64,000 nt of DNA from Undaria pinnatifida (lineage: Eukaryota > Sar > Phaeophyceae > Laminariales > Alariaceae), in contig JABAKD010000019.1 in the NCBI GenBank assembly GCA_012845835.1, positions 5,813,494 to 5,877,493 of the forward strand, written 5' to 3'. Each line of letters opens with the position of its first letter. Within the stretch, counting starts at the first letter, position 1. The position numbers were made by a program, and so were the translations under genes. Shown one piece after another: positions 13,240-25,800 of the stretch. Below the pieces are notes generated by a model. The model saw nothing but the letters and a program-made list of their open reading frames with translations. It was not told where the DNA came from and did no database searches.

Positions 13240-15519
13240 TTAGCTGTCCACCTCGGCCCCATCCGCCGCCGTCATTCCGTCGGTATTGGCCACGCTGATC
13301 TCTTCGTAACCGTCTCCTGTTGCAGAACATTATGGCAAGAAAAACAACAGAAAAGTGAGAGGTAATAAGAGGGAAATAGCAACAAGCGGGAGGTGCTGAG
13401 ACGGGTGAAGTTGTGGCGGCGTAACGATTCAATGAGAGGGGGGGGGGGATGCCTGGGGCGGGAGAAGAGGGCCTGGAGGCGGAAATGATGTAATTATCAA
13501 GGCGCGGGAGGAAAACTTCGCCCTTCCTCTTTACACCTAACTTCGCCTTTAAATAAGTTTAGGGGACAAGCTGTTCGAAACTACGAGCGATGCAGCACTG
13601 CAAGATGCAAGTGCAACTAGACGCAAGTGCAACTACATATAGGTTGAGAAGTGTTGGGTATTCGACGGCACGCGTGCGGGAAAGCAAGGCAGCCTTCGTG
13701 GCGCCGCCATTGCGAGCTTGTAACGAAGGAACTCCGAACGATCCAAACACGGAAATGCCGCGAAAAACAAAAAGCATCGAAACGGTGAGCGCAAAGCTTT
13801 AAAACAAGGTGGAGCCCCGATGAGCTGTCGAGAGCTCTCGCCTCAACACCGTTACTAATTTAGCACTTTTATTTCGGCAACCGAGTAATACTATCAATAA
13901 CCCGATATATACGTGGAACTTTCGTAAGCTCAAGCTTTACCTTTTACTCATCCGCCGGGAAAAATTGTTTATAAACTTCGCTAACCCCTAACGTTGGCAG
14001 TTCGCGCTAGGCGGCGCATAGACAGACACACACAGATATACAGACAAAACAGATAGACACGTTCCGCAAACAGTTGTCGCCACCCACCGCACCTGCTCGT
14101 TTTACCACGAACAGCACTTGGTCATTGCTTATTTCTTGGTCCCCAATAGTCGCTAAATCCACTAGCTCCCTTGCCTGTGCACGCAAAACCCCCATGAAAT
14201 CCGCCAAGTGCAACGCAGGAAGCAGTCGATCGAGCGAGTGAGTGGAATCATCGAGATCATACGCTTCTTGCTCGATTCCCGGTTTACGCCAAATATGTCT
14301 ATTGACGGCCCGTGACCAGAAAAAGAGTATCGGTCGCGAGAATGCGGCCTACGCATTCCACCTTAAACCTTACCTGGTAGCAAATTTAGGTATCAGCAAG
14401 AGCCTGCCACGTATGGTTTGTCTACATTTACCGTCGGTGACACCCCTACACTGCCGGCATTACACTTTTGGTCGACGGTAAGCTGCCGTTACATTCACGT
14501 GCCGTGCGGGGTAACAGCTCGTCTGATTCGGCCGAAACTTAAGAAGCTTTGTCGATAACATCACAGCACAGCTGAACACCACAGCATCTAACATCGGTGA
14601 CAACCTAAAACCACAAAATATGGCCACACCACGACGCGCAATACCAAAACATCCTGTATAACAATACTAGAAATATCACATACTAGCATCACAACTTACG
14701 AACGGTCTGACTCGAAGCTAACAAGAGCGCCCTCCAGGCGCTCACTGTTAGATCTGTCAAAAACGTTCCTTAGTACTTGCAAGTAGAGTATCCTGAAAAA
14801 GTGTGGGTGCAATAATAAAGCGGTTAACGCATAAAATGCAAACGCTGCTTCTACTTTTGTTTGTTTTCGTTGGAGACTGCTGGCACTGTGGCTGCAGGCC
14901 GCTTGATTTCCTGTGGGATACCACCGCTAGCGCCCGCGCGTTCCGTTGAGCTAGTGACCGACAACGGGCATGGCGGTATGGCGTCACCCTCTTCGAGTGC
15001 AGGGAAGCCTCAGAGACGTGAAACGTTCCGGCAGCAACAGGAGTAGTTGCATCAACAGCATCAACAGCATGATCAACAGCAGCAACAAGAACAAGAACAA
15101 GAACAAGAATAGCAACAACACCAACACCACCAACACTACCAACACCACCACCTACACCACAGCCACTACTACCACCTACGCCAACACCACCGCCACAAAC
15201 CACCAACACCATCACCACCTGCTGGTTTACGCAGTGACGGCCATAAGCGATGCATGGAGTAAAAATAAACTTGGTAGGCATTGCGACAAGACTTTGTGCA
15301 TATCAGGGTACCAGGTGCTCAGGCGTTCGACGTCTACCGGAATCGGTGACTCGTTTATAGTTGTTGCCACGCCTTACCTTATCCCTAGTTGCGAAGAGGC
15401 CGATCTGTCCCTGGTCAATGCCCATGAGCTTTCCCGCCTTCGCCTTCACGCTCGCGAAGCTGTCCGCGGGCTCGCAGTGCATGAACACCGTAGTGTTCTG
15501 TCGCTTCAACCGAATGTAC
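13240..15519 (-). CDS. ELOB: Elongin-B-like ubiquitin-fold protein, three exons resolved
   Basis: Elongin B is the ubiquitin-like adaptor that pairs with elongin C in cullin-RING E3 ligases and in the elongin transcription factor. Exons in transcript order: 15519-15378 (47 codons, opening YIRLKRQNTTVF and ending GLFATRDK), 14174-14093 (ARELVDLATIGDQEISNDQV), 13316-13240 (DGYEEISVANTDG to a TAA stop). Donors are GTAAGG and GTGCGG, acceptors CACAG and CAACAG, and phases match (0, then 1). The order (beta-strand RLKRQNTTVF, a SVKAKAGKLMGI helix, QIGLFATRD, LFVVKR) fits the short elongin-B-like proteins of plants, which start MYIRVKR. The first exon probably supplies only the AT of a split ATG, because exon 2 opens with G then TAC; several AT/GT sites upstream fit and I could not choose. 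Predicted length is about 100 residues. Oriented head to head with the CD2BP2 gene. Confidence 0.85.
15041..15215 (+). repeat. CAACA/ACCACC low-complexity tract
   Basis: Repeats of CAACAG, AACAAG and ACACCACCA in the intron between the first two resolved exons of the elongin-B-like gene. The poly-Asn/Thr frame is an artefact. Confidence 0.85.
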
Positions 15520-15544
15520 CTGGGGGCACGATAGACAAATGTTG

Positions 15545-16025
15545 CTTAAGTATAGAAGCAGGGATGCTGATCCAGCATGGATTTCTTACTTGGGACAGGG
15601 TGTGCTCCACGCTAACTTCAGTACAACAGCGTCGGAATTTCTTACAAATCTGAAACTCTCAGCCTGGCGCTCTTAGTGCTGCCATACATATACTGATAGT
15701 TACATATTTTGATGTCTTGATAGTTCTATAGGCGATCAAAGCAGTCGTGTCCTTTGTAGTTGCGTTGGCGTTGAACTTCTACCGCGCAAAGGGCGCACAG
15801 CGACACAGGGGTCAACCGACGGGATTTACGCTCTGCTGCTGTCCTATGCAGAGAGCCAAGGGGCACCCGCGTACAGGAGTTGGTACGAAAGAAACAGGTA
15901 AGCTGGTCCAGGCTGGATTTCCTATTTGACAATGGGTGCGTCCTACACTAACTTCAATACAACAACCCCGAACAGTATATATTCTTGGAAGTCTCATCCT
16001 GGATTTGTTAGTGCTCGTCTTTTGT
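15545..16025. repeat. Duplicated ~120-bp segment upstream of elongin-B exon 2
   Basis: CCAGCATGGATTTCTTACTT, GTGCTCCACGCTAACTTCAG and TACAACA at about 15570-15650 recur as CCAGGCTGGATTTCCTATTT, GCGTCCTACACTAACTTCAA and TACAACA at about 15910-15965. The first copy lies just before the acceptor of exon 2. The missing first exon could lie in or near this pair. Confidence 0.6.
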
Positions 16026-17924
16026 TGGCAAGCGTCCTGTTATGTCTTACAAAGTAGATGTATGCTACCACAAACAGACAACAAGGCAGATGCCAGACCG
16101 CGTCGTTCGAACTTTGCCCCTTTTGCTTCGAAGCGGAAATTGGACTACAAAAAAATGACGATTACTTCTATCGACCACGTGAAGCAGCGCGGGCTGCTGG
16201 CTACGCGCGTGGATAGGGTGCGCGTGGCAAGGGTACTTTTCGAAGTACAAGAAGTTGTCGCAACAAGATTCTACTCAGCGTGCCTCTGTGCGTTGATACT
16301 ATTGAAGAAGGTTGACGCGGTCGCATATCTCATTGGTTCGGTCGCGAGCTTTCTCTGGATCCCGAGAGGGTTGGCGCTTCTGCTTGGCGAAGGACGGCGT
16401 ATATCGACGGCGCACCGAATATCACACCAAGTCCAGCAACTATTAACCTGCTATTAACCCTTTGGACGCCTGCCTGTACATGGGCCAAAAAAGACGACGA
16501 GTGTGATCTTTATCAAGCGCCTAGGTGGAACGTGCGGCAGTACGAGTATTATCATGCTGCGTGCGTGTCGTACAACTTCGTTCCCTGTAGTTCGGACACA
16601 CACCTTACCCCAGCCCGGTTACTTTGCGTGGCCGATGCTGCAATCGCTTACGTACCTATTTTTCAGTTTTTTTTTTCCGATACGTTTCCGCTCAGAACTG
16701 TCGCAAGGGCTACTCTTTCAGTGCTGCTGTTGTACTCGGCATGATTCTTTTTTAGGAATGAAGCCAGGTGGGTCCGGCGAGAGCCAAGATGCAATACGAG
16801 GAGACCTCGGGCATCACATCATACCGGTACGAGCTAGAATTTAGTGCCCACCGACTCCCTTGCATTGCACAATCTGCAACATAACGCGGAAAGAGTCAAG
16901 GTCCTGGTACCAGGTAGTTCTATATATAACCGCCGTACCGTTCCACAGACAAAACCGCAAACCGCCCTTCACAACAACAAAGTACACAGCACCATGCCAA
17001 GGACGGTAGCGTTCGTCGTATTCCGCATCTGATCACGCACACCGCCGCAACCAGAGGGTCGGCGGCAGCAGCAGACGTCAGATGCGCGGATAGCTTGTCG
17101 CTATCATACGAATACAAGTACTGCTGTACACAAGAGTCCAGGAGCGAAGCAGATCTAATGTCTATGCCCCCCAAGGACAGAAAGAAGCGCCATCTGTACC
17201 ACGTTTTCGCAACCTGTGATATCATACCATGTGATGTGATACAGGCAGTACCTTGGTACCAGGTATACCCCTTTGAATGGAAATGTAGGAACCGTGTTTT
17301 CAACGATATAAATATCAAACGGTGATTAAATTTCCGACCACAATGGTATAGCAGTAGAGATCCGTTGCTCGGGGAAGCTACGTCAACGTTTTGTTCGTTG
17401 CTGCGAAGCTGGGAGGGGAGGGGGGTGGATGCCGACGACAGCTGGAGCTGTACTTAGTAGTAGAGGTGCGGTGCTCACATTGACATGGCTTCGGAGCGTG
17501 CCAGGCTGCTGCTCGAAGTCCTCAAAGCCTATTCACACACGATATGTACACCCTCCCTGGGCTTTAGGTACGCCGGTAGTGCAGCAACACAGCGGCAGTA
17601 GTGCAGTGTGTTGGATCGTCCTTCTCTCGAGGTGGTATCGCCAATTTTCTTCACACGAAAGCCAACTTGCCAGAAAACCGGCGCCTTGACTGAGGTGTGG
17701 AGCCTTGGGCGAGGAAAATGACAGTCGCAGGCGTCCTACAGCGTTGCTTCGGGTACTATCTCTGCTGCAAAAGCTCTTCTCGGAACGTCTGAGGGTTTCG
17801 ATAACATTTCAGAGGCATTATGAATCCGGAGACAAGGGGATAGATCCGGCTGCAGGAGAGTCTGCCCTGTGCCTCAAGCAAGCGCATCGACTTGTGCAGT
17901 AGGGAAGACAGGGCGGTGGAGAAC
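16026..17924. promoter_or_regulatory. Shared 5' interval of the divergent elongin-B-like and CD2BP2-like genes
   Basis: No exon was recognised. Since the two genes point away from each other, both promoters should fall between about 15.6 and 17.9 kb. No sequence-specific promoter element was convincing. TACCAGGTA motifs occur at 16908 and 17257. Confidence 0.4.
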
Positions 17925-20900
17925 ATGTCAAACAAAAGGAAAAGTCCTGGGGGGGAAGGAGAGGGGAGGAACGGCTTGGCGGGTGGGAAACGCAAGGTTC
18001 GGTTCCAGAAGAAGGACGAGAGTGAAGGTGAGACACAGAAAGTTTTTGACTCGTCCTCCTCGTTTTCACCCCCGTCATGAGGTCTTTTGCTCCTCGGGCT
18101 CAGCTGCGAGCTCGAAATCTGAGTGTAAGCTCGAACATTGCTGTCCTCCCGAGAGGTGTCGCTGTGGATAGTTGCTGCGGTTGTAGGTAGTTGCCGCGTC
18201 ACGCACAGGAACCAGCTGTGCTGGAGGCCTTTGTGTAAAGTCTGGCATTACTTGGTGCTCATAAGCAGCATTTTTCTCTAAAGAACTACGATACGACTCT
18301 ACCGGGTATGCGTGCTTCCACGTCTTTGAGCGCGCTGTCTTCACTCTAAAGGTAGCTGTAGCTCTGCTCTGCTTGATGCTGGCTATTGGGCTCGGCAGTA
18401 ATCGGGATCCGCAAGATACTCCCGGTGTACAGCTGTACTGTTCAGCAACACACAGAACACAATCCTGTTCGTAGAGTCCAAGCCCGGATGCCCTGACCGC
18501 CACGCGGTCTGATGAGTATTTATCGTGGTTGTAGTAAGGACAGAGAGGAGAGGCTATAAACGCCAGCTAAGAATACAGCTTGAGGTCGAAAACGCGCTGT
18601 TTGCGTCTGTGCCCTAGTGCACGAAGTCTGAGAGTATGCCGAAGAGTACATCCTGGACGACGGAGGACGCAATGGCCATGATGGCTGGAGGAATTGCTGT
18701 GGAAGAAATCATAGGGGAGTTGAGCGTGTGCATGATGCCGAGAAGTTTCCCGGAAGAAGTAGAACCATCCCCGCACTCGTACATTATTACGGACTGCGGG
18801 GGCGGTTCTACGTCTTCCGGGAAAGCACTTGTCATGCACACGCCCAACTCCCCTTTGATTTCTTCCACAGCAGGTCCTCCAGCCATCATGGCCTTTGCGT
18901 CCTCCGTCGTCCTGGATGTACTCTTCGGCATACTCCCAAACTTGGTCCACTCGTGCACTGCCGCAAACAGCGCATCCTCGACCTCAAGATTTATCCTTAG
19001 CTGGCGTTGAGCAGATTCACCCTCCAGGCGTTGGCTCTGACCCCGGGTCCGGCACGTTACTGTCGGGGGGAGCCGTCCGCAGCTGCTGAGCTTGTGTGCT
19101 GCCCTCCCCGACAGGACCGCGGGGGGATCTTCGCCGTTCCCTTAGTCGGTGCCGGTGGCTGCTGACGCGCCCGAATCGCTTTCGGCTCTTCCTGCCGGGA
19201 CCAAAGAGGCGTCCACCGCGCCCCTTTGAGACGAACCCATCGTCTCGACTGTTTCGGCCCTCCCTGCCGGGACTGAGGAGGCGTCCACCGCACCTCCTTA
19301 TGACGAATCCATCTTTCCGGCTGTCCTGTCGCTAGCATCGCCGGCGGCAGGTGCCTCCTTGCGCGCTCATGCTAAAACGCGTGGAGATCAACCCCCCACG
19401 TCACGTCGAGGTCGTTCAGGCGAGCCAGACCGTCGTCCAGCCCGTCCACCACCCGCCCCCACTTCAACCTGACGTGATCTCGTCGTTGGTCTCGGACCCC
19501 CCTTCTTCCTTAGACAGGGAGCCATGCAGCTGAGCAGGAACAGGTGGTGCCGGCGACACGCGTTGCCAGGTGCTATGACGCGTGATAAGCACAGTACGGT
19601 GTTGGTCAGCACTCGTACGGAGTGTCGGGGACAGTTAGGCGCAGGGCACAAGTAAAAACACTCCTGTGCTTCGCCTGGGACTTGTTTCCCTCTTCACCTT
19701 GCAGTAGCCAGGGTTGAGGAAAAGTAGAGGCGCTACCGAGGAGGGGTCGCCATACCACATCTCGTACGGCGACTTGTTGGCTGTGTTAGCGGACGTTGCC
19801 CTGCGATCCAAAGCGTCGCACTGCCACGCACGCCCAGTGCGACGCTTCAGCTCGCAACGACTCAGTTGCCGGCAATTGCGCTCCGGGAAAAAACTCACGA
19901 ACGTGGGTTCAACCCGCCATTGCGGCCGTTTCAATCAAACCTAGCGCGCGCTCGGCTACCCCATTGAATTGGGGACGGTCGGCCGTGGTGAATTCCTGCT
20001 TGATACCTCGCGATCCACACAGGTCTCTAAGCTTCCCCCCGCGGAGTTCACCGCTCCCATTTGATGGGCCGATTACCACCTTGGAAAGGACACCGTCGGC
20101 ACGAGTATCCGCGAGGAACTGCTCGAACGTTTCCGCGGCGTCCGATTTGTGGCGCATAAAATGCACCCACGTATACCGTGAAAAATTGTCGTGCACGATG
20201 AGAGTGTACCGCTTCCTCCCGAGAGACTCTACCACCTTAGGCCCACTCAAATCCACAAAAACCCTTCCGGGCTTCTTATCTGCTCGTCTGTGCGTGGACT
20301 GCTTGATACCCTTGCGGAGACCCTTCGCCACGGAGCACCCTCTGCACTCCAGCAGCTTTTCCTCGAGGACAATCCCTTGCTGTTCCGCGGTCTTGCGGAG
20401 TAGAACCTCGTGGAAGTGTCCAGCCGCGCAGTGCTAGTCGTTGATGTCAACCACGGGCTTATTGGGCAGTTGTCCCGGGGCGAGTACAGCACAGGCATTT
20501 TCCCTAGTGCTGCAGTCGACCCGGTAACCGTAAAGGCTGTACACGTTCCCGGTCAACGGAAGCACGATTGAACGCTCAAACTTGAGCTTGTCTACAACCC
20601 CCGTGCCGCGCCCTTCGAAAGTGTGGCCGTTTTTGGCGAGAGTAGGCAGGGGAAAAAAAATGGTAGCGGAGGTCTGGCACCTGCGCAACCTTAGTCAGCA
20701 ACACTTGAACGAGACCGTTGCCGGACTGATAGACAAAGTTAATAGCACCATACCCTTCGATCGAGCGGGTTGCGCCATCGGCAATGCGCAGTTTTTAGTT
20801 GCATTCTCTGTAATTGGGCATGCAATCTGCTGCGAGCGTCATGTGAGTAGACGCTCTACTATCGAAAAGCCAGGCCTCATCTCCTACCTGCCAAGCCGAC

Positions 20901-22853
20901 TCCCCTTCCCCCATTGCGCCCAAAACATCACTGCACTTGCCTGCCTCTTCGGCCGTGAAAGCTAAAGCCTGGACCGTGCCGTCATCACCATCGTCGTTCG
21001 ACACCGCCAGCACAGCTTCCTCTTTCGACGAGGGGCATACGTCAGCAGCGTGCCCTCGCCCATTGCAACGGGTGCATCGCTTCTCCGCGGACGCGGGGCG
21101 GACATCGACAGTGTTTCCCCGTCCTTGGCATCGGCTGTATAGCTTCTCCGTGCAGTTGACCCTCCAGTGGCCCTTCTTTCCACACCTGTAGCATCTTACC
21201 TCGGGGTACTCTCTTCGGCGGCTTTGGCGCTGGTGCAATCGCCGCCGGCAGCCGCGGCGGAGCCACCGCCGTCCTCGTTGTTGCCTTTACCGCCTCGTCC
21301 TTGCTGTCCCCGACGCCCACCTTTTCCTTTGCCGCGACCTTCACCTTTTCCGTGGCCACGCCGCCGCCGCCGAATATAGCATGGCCAGCATGGCCAGCGT
21401 TAGACACGTTCTTCCTGTTTCCAAAAAATCGGTGGTGCGGCTCTCGTACAGCCTTGATAGTGTCATCGCGGCCGATACTGTCACAAGATGCAATGTTCCT
21501 TGCTTACACCTCGTATTCGGCAGGCAGAGCGTCGATGAAAATTGCCTTGTGTTCTGTAGGGTACGTACAAACCGTATCCGGGGATTTACCCCGGGCATTA
21601 CCCTACAAAGAACTTCTGTAAGTTCTGTAGGGCATTCATACCCGTACCCGGAACTTCTGGACGTTCTGTGTGACATTCATACCTGTACCAGGAACTTCTG
21701 GAAGTTCTGTACGCCCGTGGCCACAATACCCGGGGTAAGGGTACAGCATGTACCCACTCGGAACTTTTGTGAGTAATGTACGCCTATGCCACAATACCCG
21801 GAAGTTGTGGAAGTTCTGCAAGACATCCGTACCCGTACCCGGAACTTCTGGAAGTTCTGTAATATCCTCATACCCTTACCCGGAAATGCTATGACTCCTG
21901 TAAGACTGGCACAATACCCGGGGTACGGGTATACCTTCGCGTTTTTGCGGCAAGATCCTCGATCCTACTCATCTTTTCGTGGGGGTTGCTCCCTGGCGCT
22001 ATCTTAGAACTATTAAGGCACCGGGAGAGGTCGGATTTGGCCTCCGTCGTTTGAGGGCCGTACCACGCAAGGAGAGCATCCCACGCTTCCCTCGGCGAGG
22101 TACACCTGTGCAAGATACTGTTGCCACTCTTGCTCTTGGAAGCCGTCGACAAAATAGTCCACGCCAGTGCATGCATGTGCACACTTTCGCGGCTGTACCC
22201 CCTGTCGAGAAGTACCGAGTTCTCGGTATCCAGCTCCTCTACGGGAATATGTTGAGGTGGATCCGACGCAAAGGCAGATATAAGAAACCTGCCCCTTTTG
22301 CGTAGTACCTAGCGTCTTTTGTCCTGGCAGTAAACTCAGGTTTCTGCCCACTAAATGATGGGACATGGGTGTGCTTAAAAGCAAGATGTCTAGATAGAGG
22401 TAGATCACAACCACCCCCCAACTCACCGCCGCGGTATCTATGCCATTCCCCAGCCCTCCGTTGCTGGTCTGGCTGACCCCTGGCTGGGCCAACATCGACA
22501 GGAACAGCAGCTCCTGTGCGTCCTGTCACTGCGAAATCATACGAAGCATCCTCACGCAAAGTCGTCATTCGTCCTGCTGTCGTATCTCCTCGCGGTCCGC
22601 CTCCAGCAACAGCAGCAGCAGCAGCAGCAGCAGAGTTTTCTTGTGCAGCATTGGGTTCAGCGTCTCGTGGGCTCCCCCATGCAGTGGCGCTGCCCTCAGC
22701 GCTGCTCGACTCCGGTCGGCCGTTGTTTCTAATGAACTCGGCCATCATCTCCCTCATGGCATGCGTCATCGATGCTTGCTTCTCCACCGTCATCCTCACG
22801 CAAAGTCGTCTCTCGTCCTGCTGTCGTATCTCCTCGCGCTCCGCCTCCAGCAA

Positions 22854-22898
<45 letters not shown>

Positions 22899-25800
22899 AA
22901 TTTTCTTGTGCAGCATTGGGTTCAGCGTCTCGTGGGCTCCCCCATGCAGAGGCGCTGCCCTCAGCGCTGCTGGACTCCGGTCGGCCGTTGTTTCTAATGA
23001 ACTCGGCCATCATCTCCCTCATGGCATGCGTTATCGATGCTTGCTTCTCCACCGTCATCAGCTGAAGCTCCCTCCTCAGCTGCTGAATCTCACTTCTTAG
23101 CTGCTGAATCTCATCCTTGGCAGAGTCTTGCTCCTGTGCTAACCCTTTTAAAAGACATCCGTGACCTCTGGTACCATATCTCAAATGTCCATCCACTAGT
23201 GCATTCGTAGAGTCCAAGCCCGGATGCCCTGACTGCCACGCGGTCTGATGAGTTTTACTTATATTCATTGTATTTAGAGGACAGAGAGGAGAGGTGGAGC
23301 TGAGAGCCAGTGCTCAACTCTCCCCCCGAGAGCATGCCAAAAATTCCTTTAAAATGCCTTAAGAAGATATACGCAACCCTCTACAACTTTTGTGACCGTC
23401 GATGCTATGACGATCCAAACTAACAAATCCTATTACCTGGTGTGAAATGTTCCTCTTTCTCGTACATACCGATACATATGCATACCAGGTATTACGATGG
23501 CATTTAGCAGGGCTTTCATGACCCGACCCGTGAATCGGGTCGGGCGAGTCGGGTCAGGAGATTTTCAAAAACGATGGGTCGGGTCGGGTCGGGCCAAGAG
23601 GTTTTGATATCTCACGGGTCGTTTCGGGTCGGGCAGGAGGCTTTCAAATATTTCGGGTCGGGTGGTCGGGTTGGGTCGGGAAGTTTTCAAATATCACGGG
23701 GCGGGTCGCGTCGTGATCCGCGAGATACGGATCACGTCACAGGTCGGGCCATGTTGACCCGCAAGTTTTTTTGTTCTGACCCGCGGGTCGGACCCGCACA
23801 TGTAACCCGTGGATCCAATACTTTTTGAAAACTCACTGCTTCCTGCCTGAGGGCTGCCTTGGTGCCGATACCCTTTTTTGTATCATATTTGAACGTTACA
23901 ACGCCGCTGAATGTATACGGTCATATCCATATCCGTCCATACCCGTTAAACTCAGGCTGCATATCACTGCGGGGTACAAAAAACAAGGATAAAACGTTTT
24001 CGGGAGAAATTATATCGCGGGTCACGGTGACCCGACCAGCGACATGGCCTGTGTCTCACAGGTCGCGGAGTCTGGCGGGTCGGGTCGGGTCGGGTCGGGT
24101 CGGGTCGAGTCAGGAGGATTGGGTCGGGTCCGGTCGGGTCTGGAAGTTCTTGAAATCTCATCGGTCGAGACCCGACCCGCTAGGTTTGACCTGGCCCGTG
24201 AAAGGCCCTGGTATTTAGGCTTCCCCTGCGTGATGTATTGCCTTTGGTCTTTAGAATAACACGCCTGCTAAGGCCACTTCTTGTACAGCCGGATTCGGAT
24301 TCCGTCAGTCGAAAACGACCCTTTTCGACTGGATTTTTCTGGACCTCCTTCTTATCGTCAGTCAAGTCGATTTTATAATGTTTGTGCTCTTTCTGGAGGC
24401 GGTTGAACTGCTGTATGGCAGTCGAAAGCCGTTTGGAAGCTCCGTGCTTGGTACTTTTTGGCGAGCAACGCGTGCTTCGCGCCTGGCGAACCCTCGTCCA
24501 AGCGGGTTGGTGTCGTTGGACTTGGCCGAAAGCCACGAAAGCTATGTTCGTGGCGTTGCACTCATCCGAGAGCCGCCAAAGCTAGATCAGGCGCAGCCGT
24601 TGTTGGCCAAATTACATCGATACCGCGCGCTGCTTCCAGCGTATGATACGCGCTCCTAGCGGGAGGAGCTAGGAATGCGCCACGCTGACTTGCAGCAAGA
24701 AGCAGCAGCAGTGGTAGCAGCCAAGCCAGTGTCGGCGCTGTTGTATGATACCTGGTACTGCTGTGTGGTACCTGGCATGGGTGTGTGTTTGTGGTGGGAT
24801 GGGCGATGCGATGGGCTCAAGAACCCCTTTTCGACTGCCTCTTTCGACTGGCAGATCCAGTCGAAAAAATCAGTCGAAAAAAGTTGAGTCGAAAAAAAGC
24901 TCTTTTTCGACTGCGTGAGAAATCCCGATTTGGGCTCCAGTCGAAAACAGCCGTTTTCGACTGACCAATCCGACTGTATTACGAGTAAGTGGCCTAAGGA
25001 AATACGAAAACAAGCAACAAGAAAGCCAGGCTGATATTTACGGGAAAACAAGAATTTTCTGGAGCCGTTGTATTGAAGTTATAGCATACAACGCTCCCTT
25101 TCCCAAATAAGAATCCAGCCCGAGCTAGCATGCCCGTGACTTATTATTCATAGGTGTCCTGTACTCTGTAATCTACCTCCAGCTTGGGGTTGATCTTAAT
25201 CGTCTTTTCCGCGTGGCGCCATAGACGGGCAAAGGCTCCACTGCTTTGGCGGTGGACAACACGCTGGTTAGGCTTTGCAACGCCATCGCTTTTGCCCTTC
25301 GAACAAGAACCTCATGAGGCACCCTGAATTGCACGCCGGGGCTGCAAAATACATGATCATTACCGTGTGCTTCGTATCTCTGCACACCCTTTTTGTATGA
25401 TACTATGGTGTATGCTCTGGGTTTACCGTAATGGCCATTTTATTACATTATTCTAACAACGTCACCTGTGAGCTCGACAATTTTAGGGTCGATACTCATC
25501 TTTGCAACCTGCGTAATACATCGTTTGTACGTGTATAGTGATTTTCATGATTCAAAACCTAATATGAATGACATTGCATTATTCGTAATACTTATCATGC
25601 ATGACCAAGTGTTGGATTGGTAACATATCTATCGCCTGCATATCTGCAGTAGCAACAAGAACAACCACAACAACATCGAACATTACATTGTAGCTGATAA
25701 TTTAGGACTTCATTGACATAGTGATAGTACACATACCAGGTATGTAGCATTCACGTCAACGCATCAGTGTTATATCCCAACAATTTATGTCATTTTTGGA

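Larger units (their letters stand above)
19057..23268 (-). pseudogene. Decayed Ty1/copia-type retrotransposon (gag, protease, integrase; no reverse transcriptase)
   Basis: Reads right to left inside intron 1 of the CD2BP2-like gene. From the ATG at 23268: a gag leader with coiled-coil-like QQLRSEIQQLRREL, an Ala/CAG-rich stretch that is tandemly duplicated, a UBN2-like gag segment near 22182-21930 (AWDALLAWYGP), then zinc knuckles near 21193-21035, protease near 20863, the integrase HHCC region (about 20430-20330) and integrase core (20331-19909), followed by the post-integrase NKSPYEMWYG segment near 19790. No reverse transcriptase or RNase H follows. Damage includes several frame changes, an array of short repeats splitting gag (21600-21930), an in-frame TAG near 20432, protease DSRA instead of DSGA, and a lost second catalytic Asp in integrase (PSNGSGE where SDNGGE is expected). 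It cannot be autonomous. No clear LTR pair was found. Confidence 0.85.

Noticed and set aside
18561-19006. Inverted repeat as an LTR of the copia-like element
   Set aside because: It lies at the element's distal end, but no matching sequence is found upstream of the gag start at 23.3 kb, so it is not an LTR pair.
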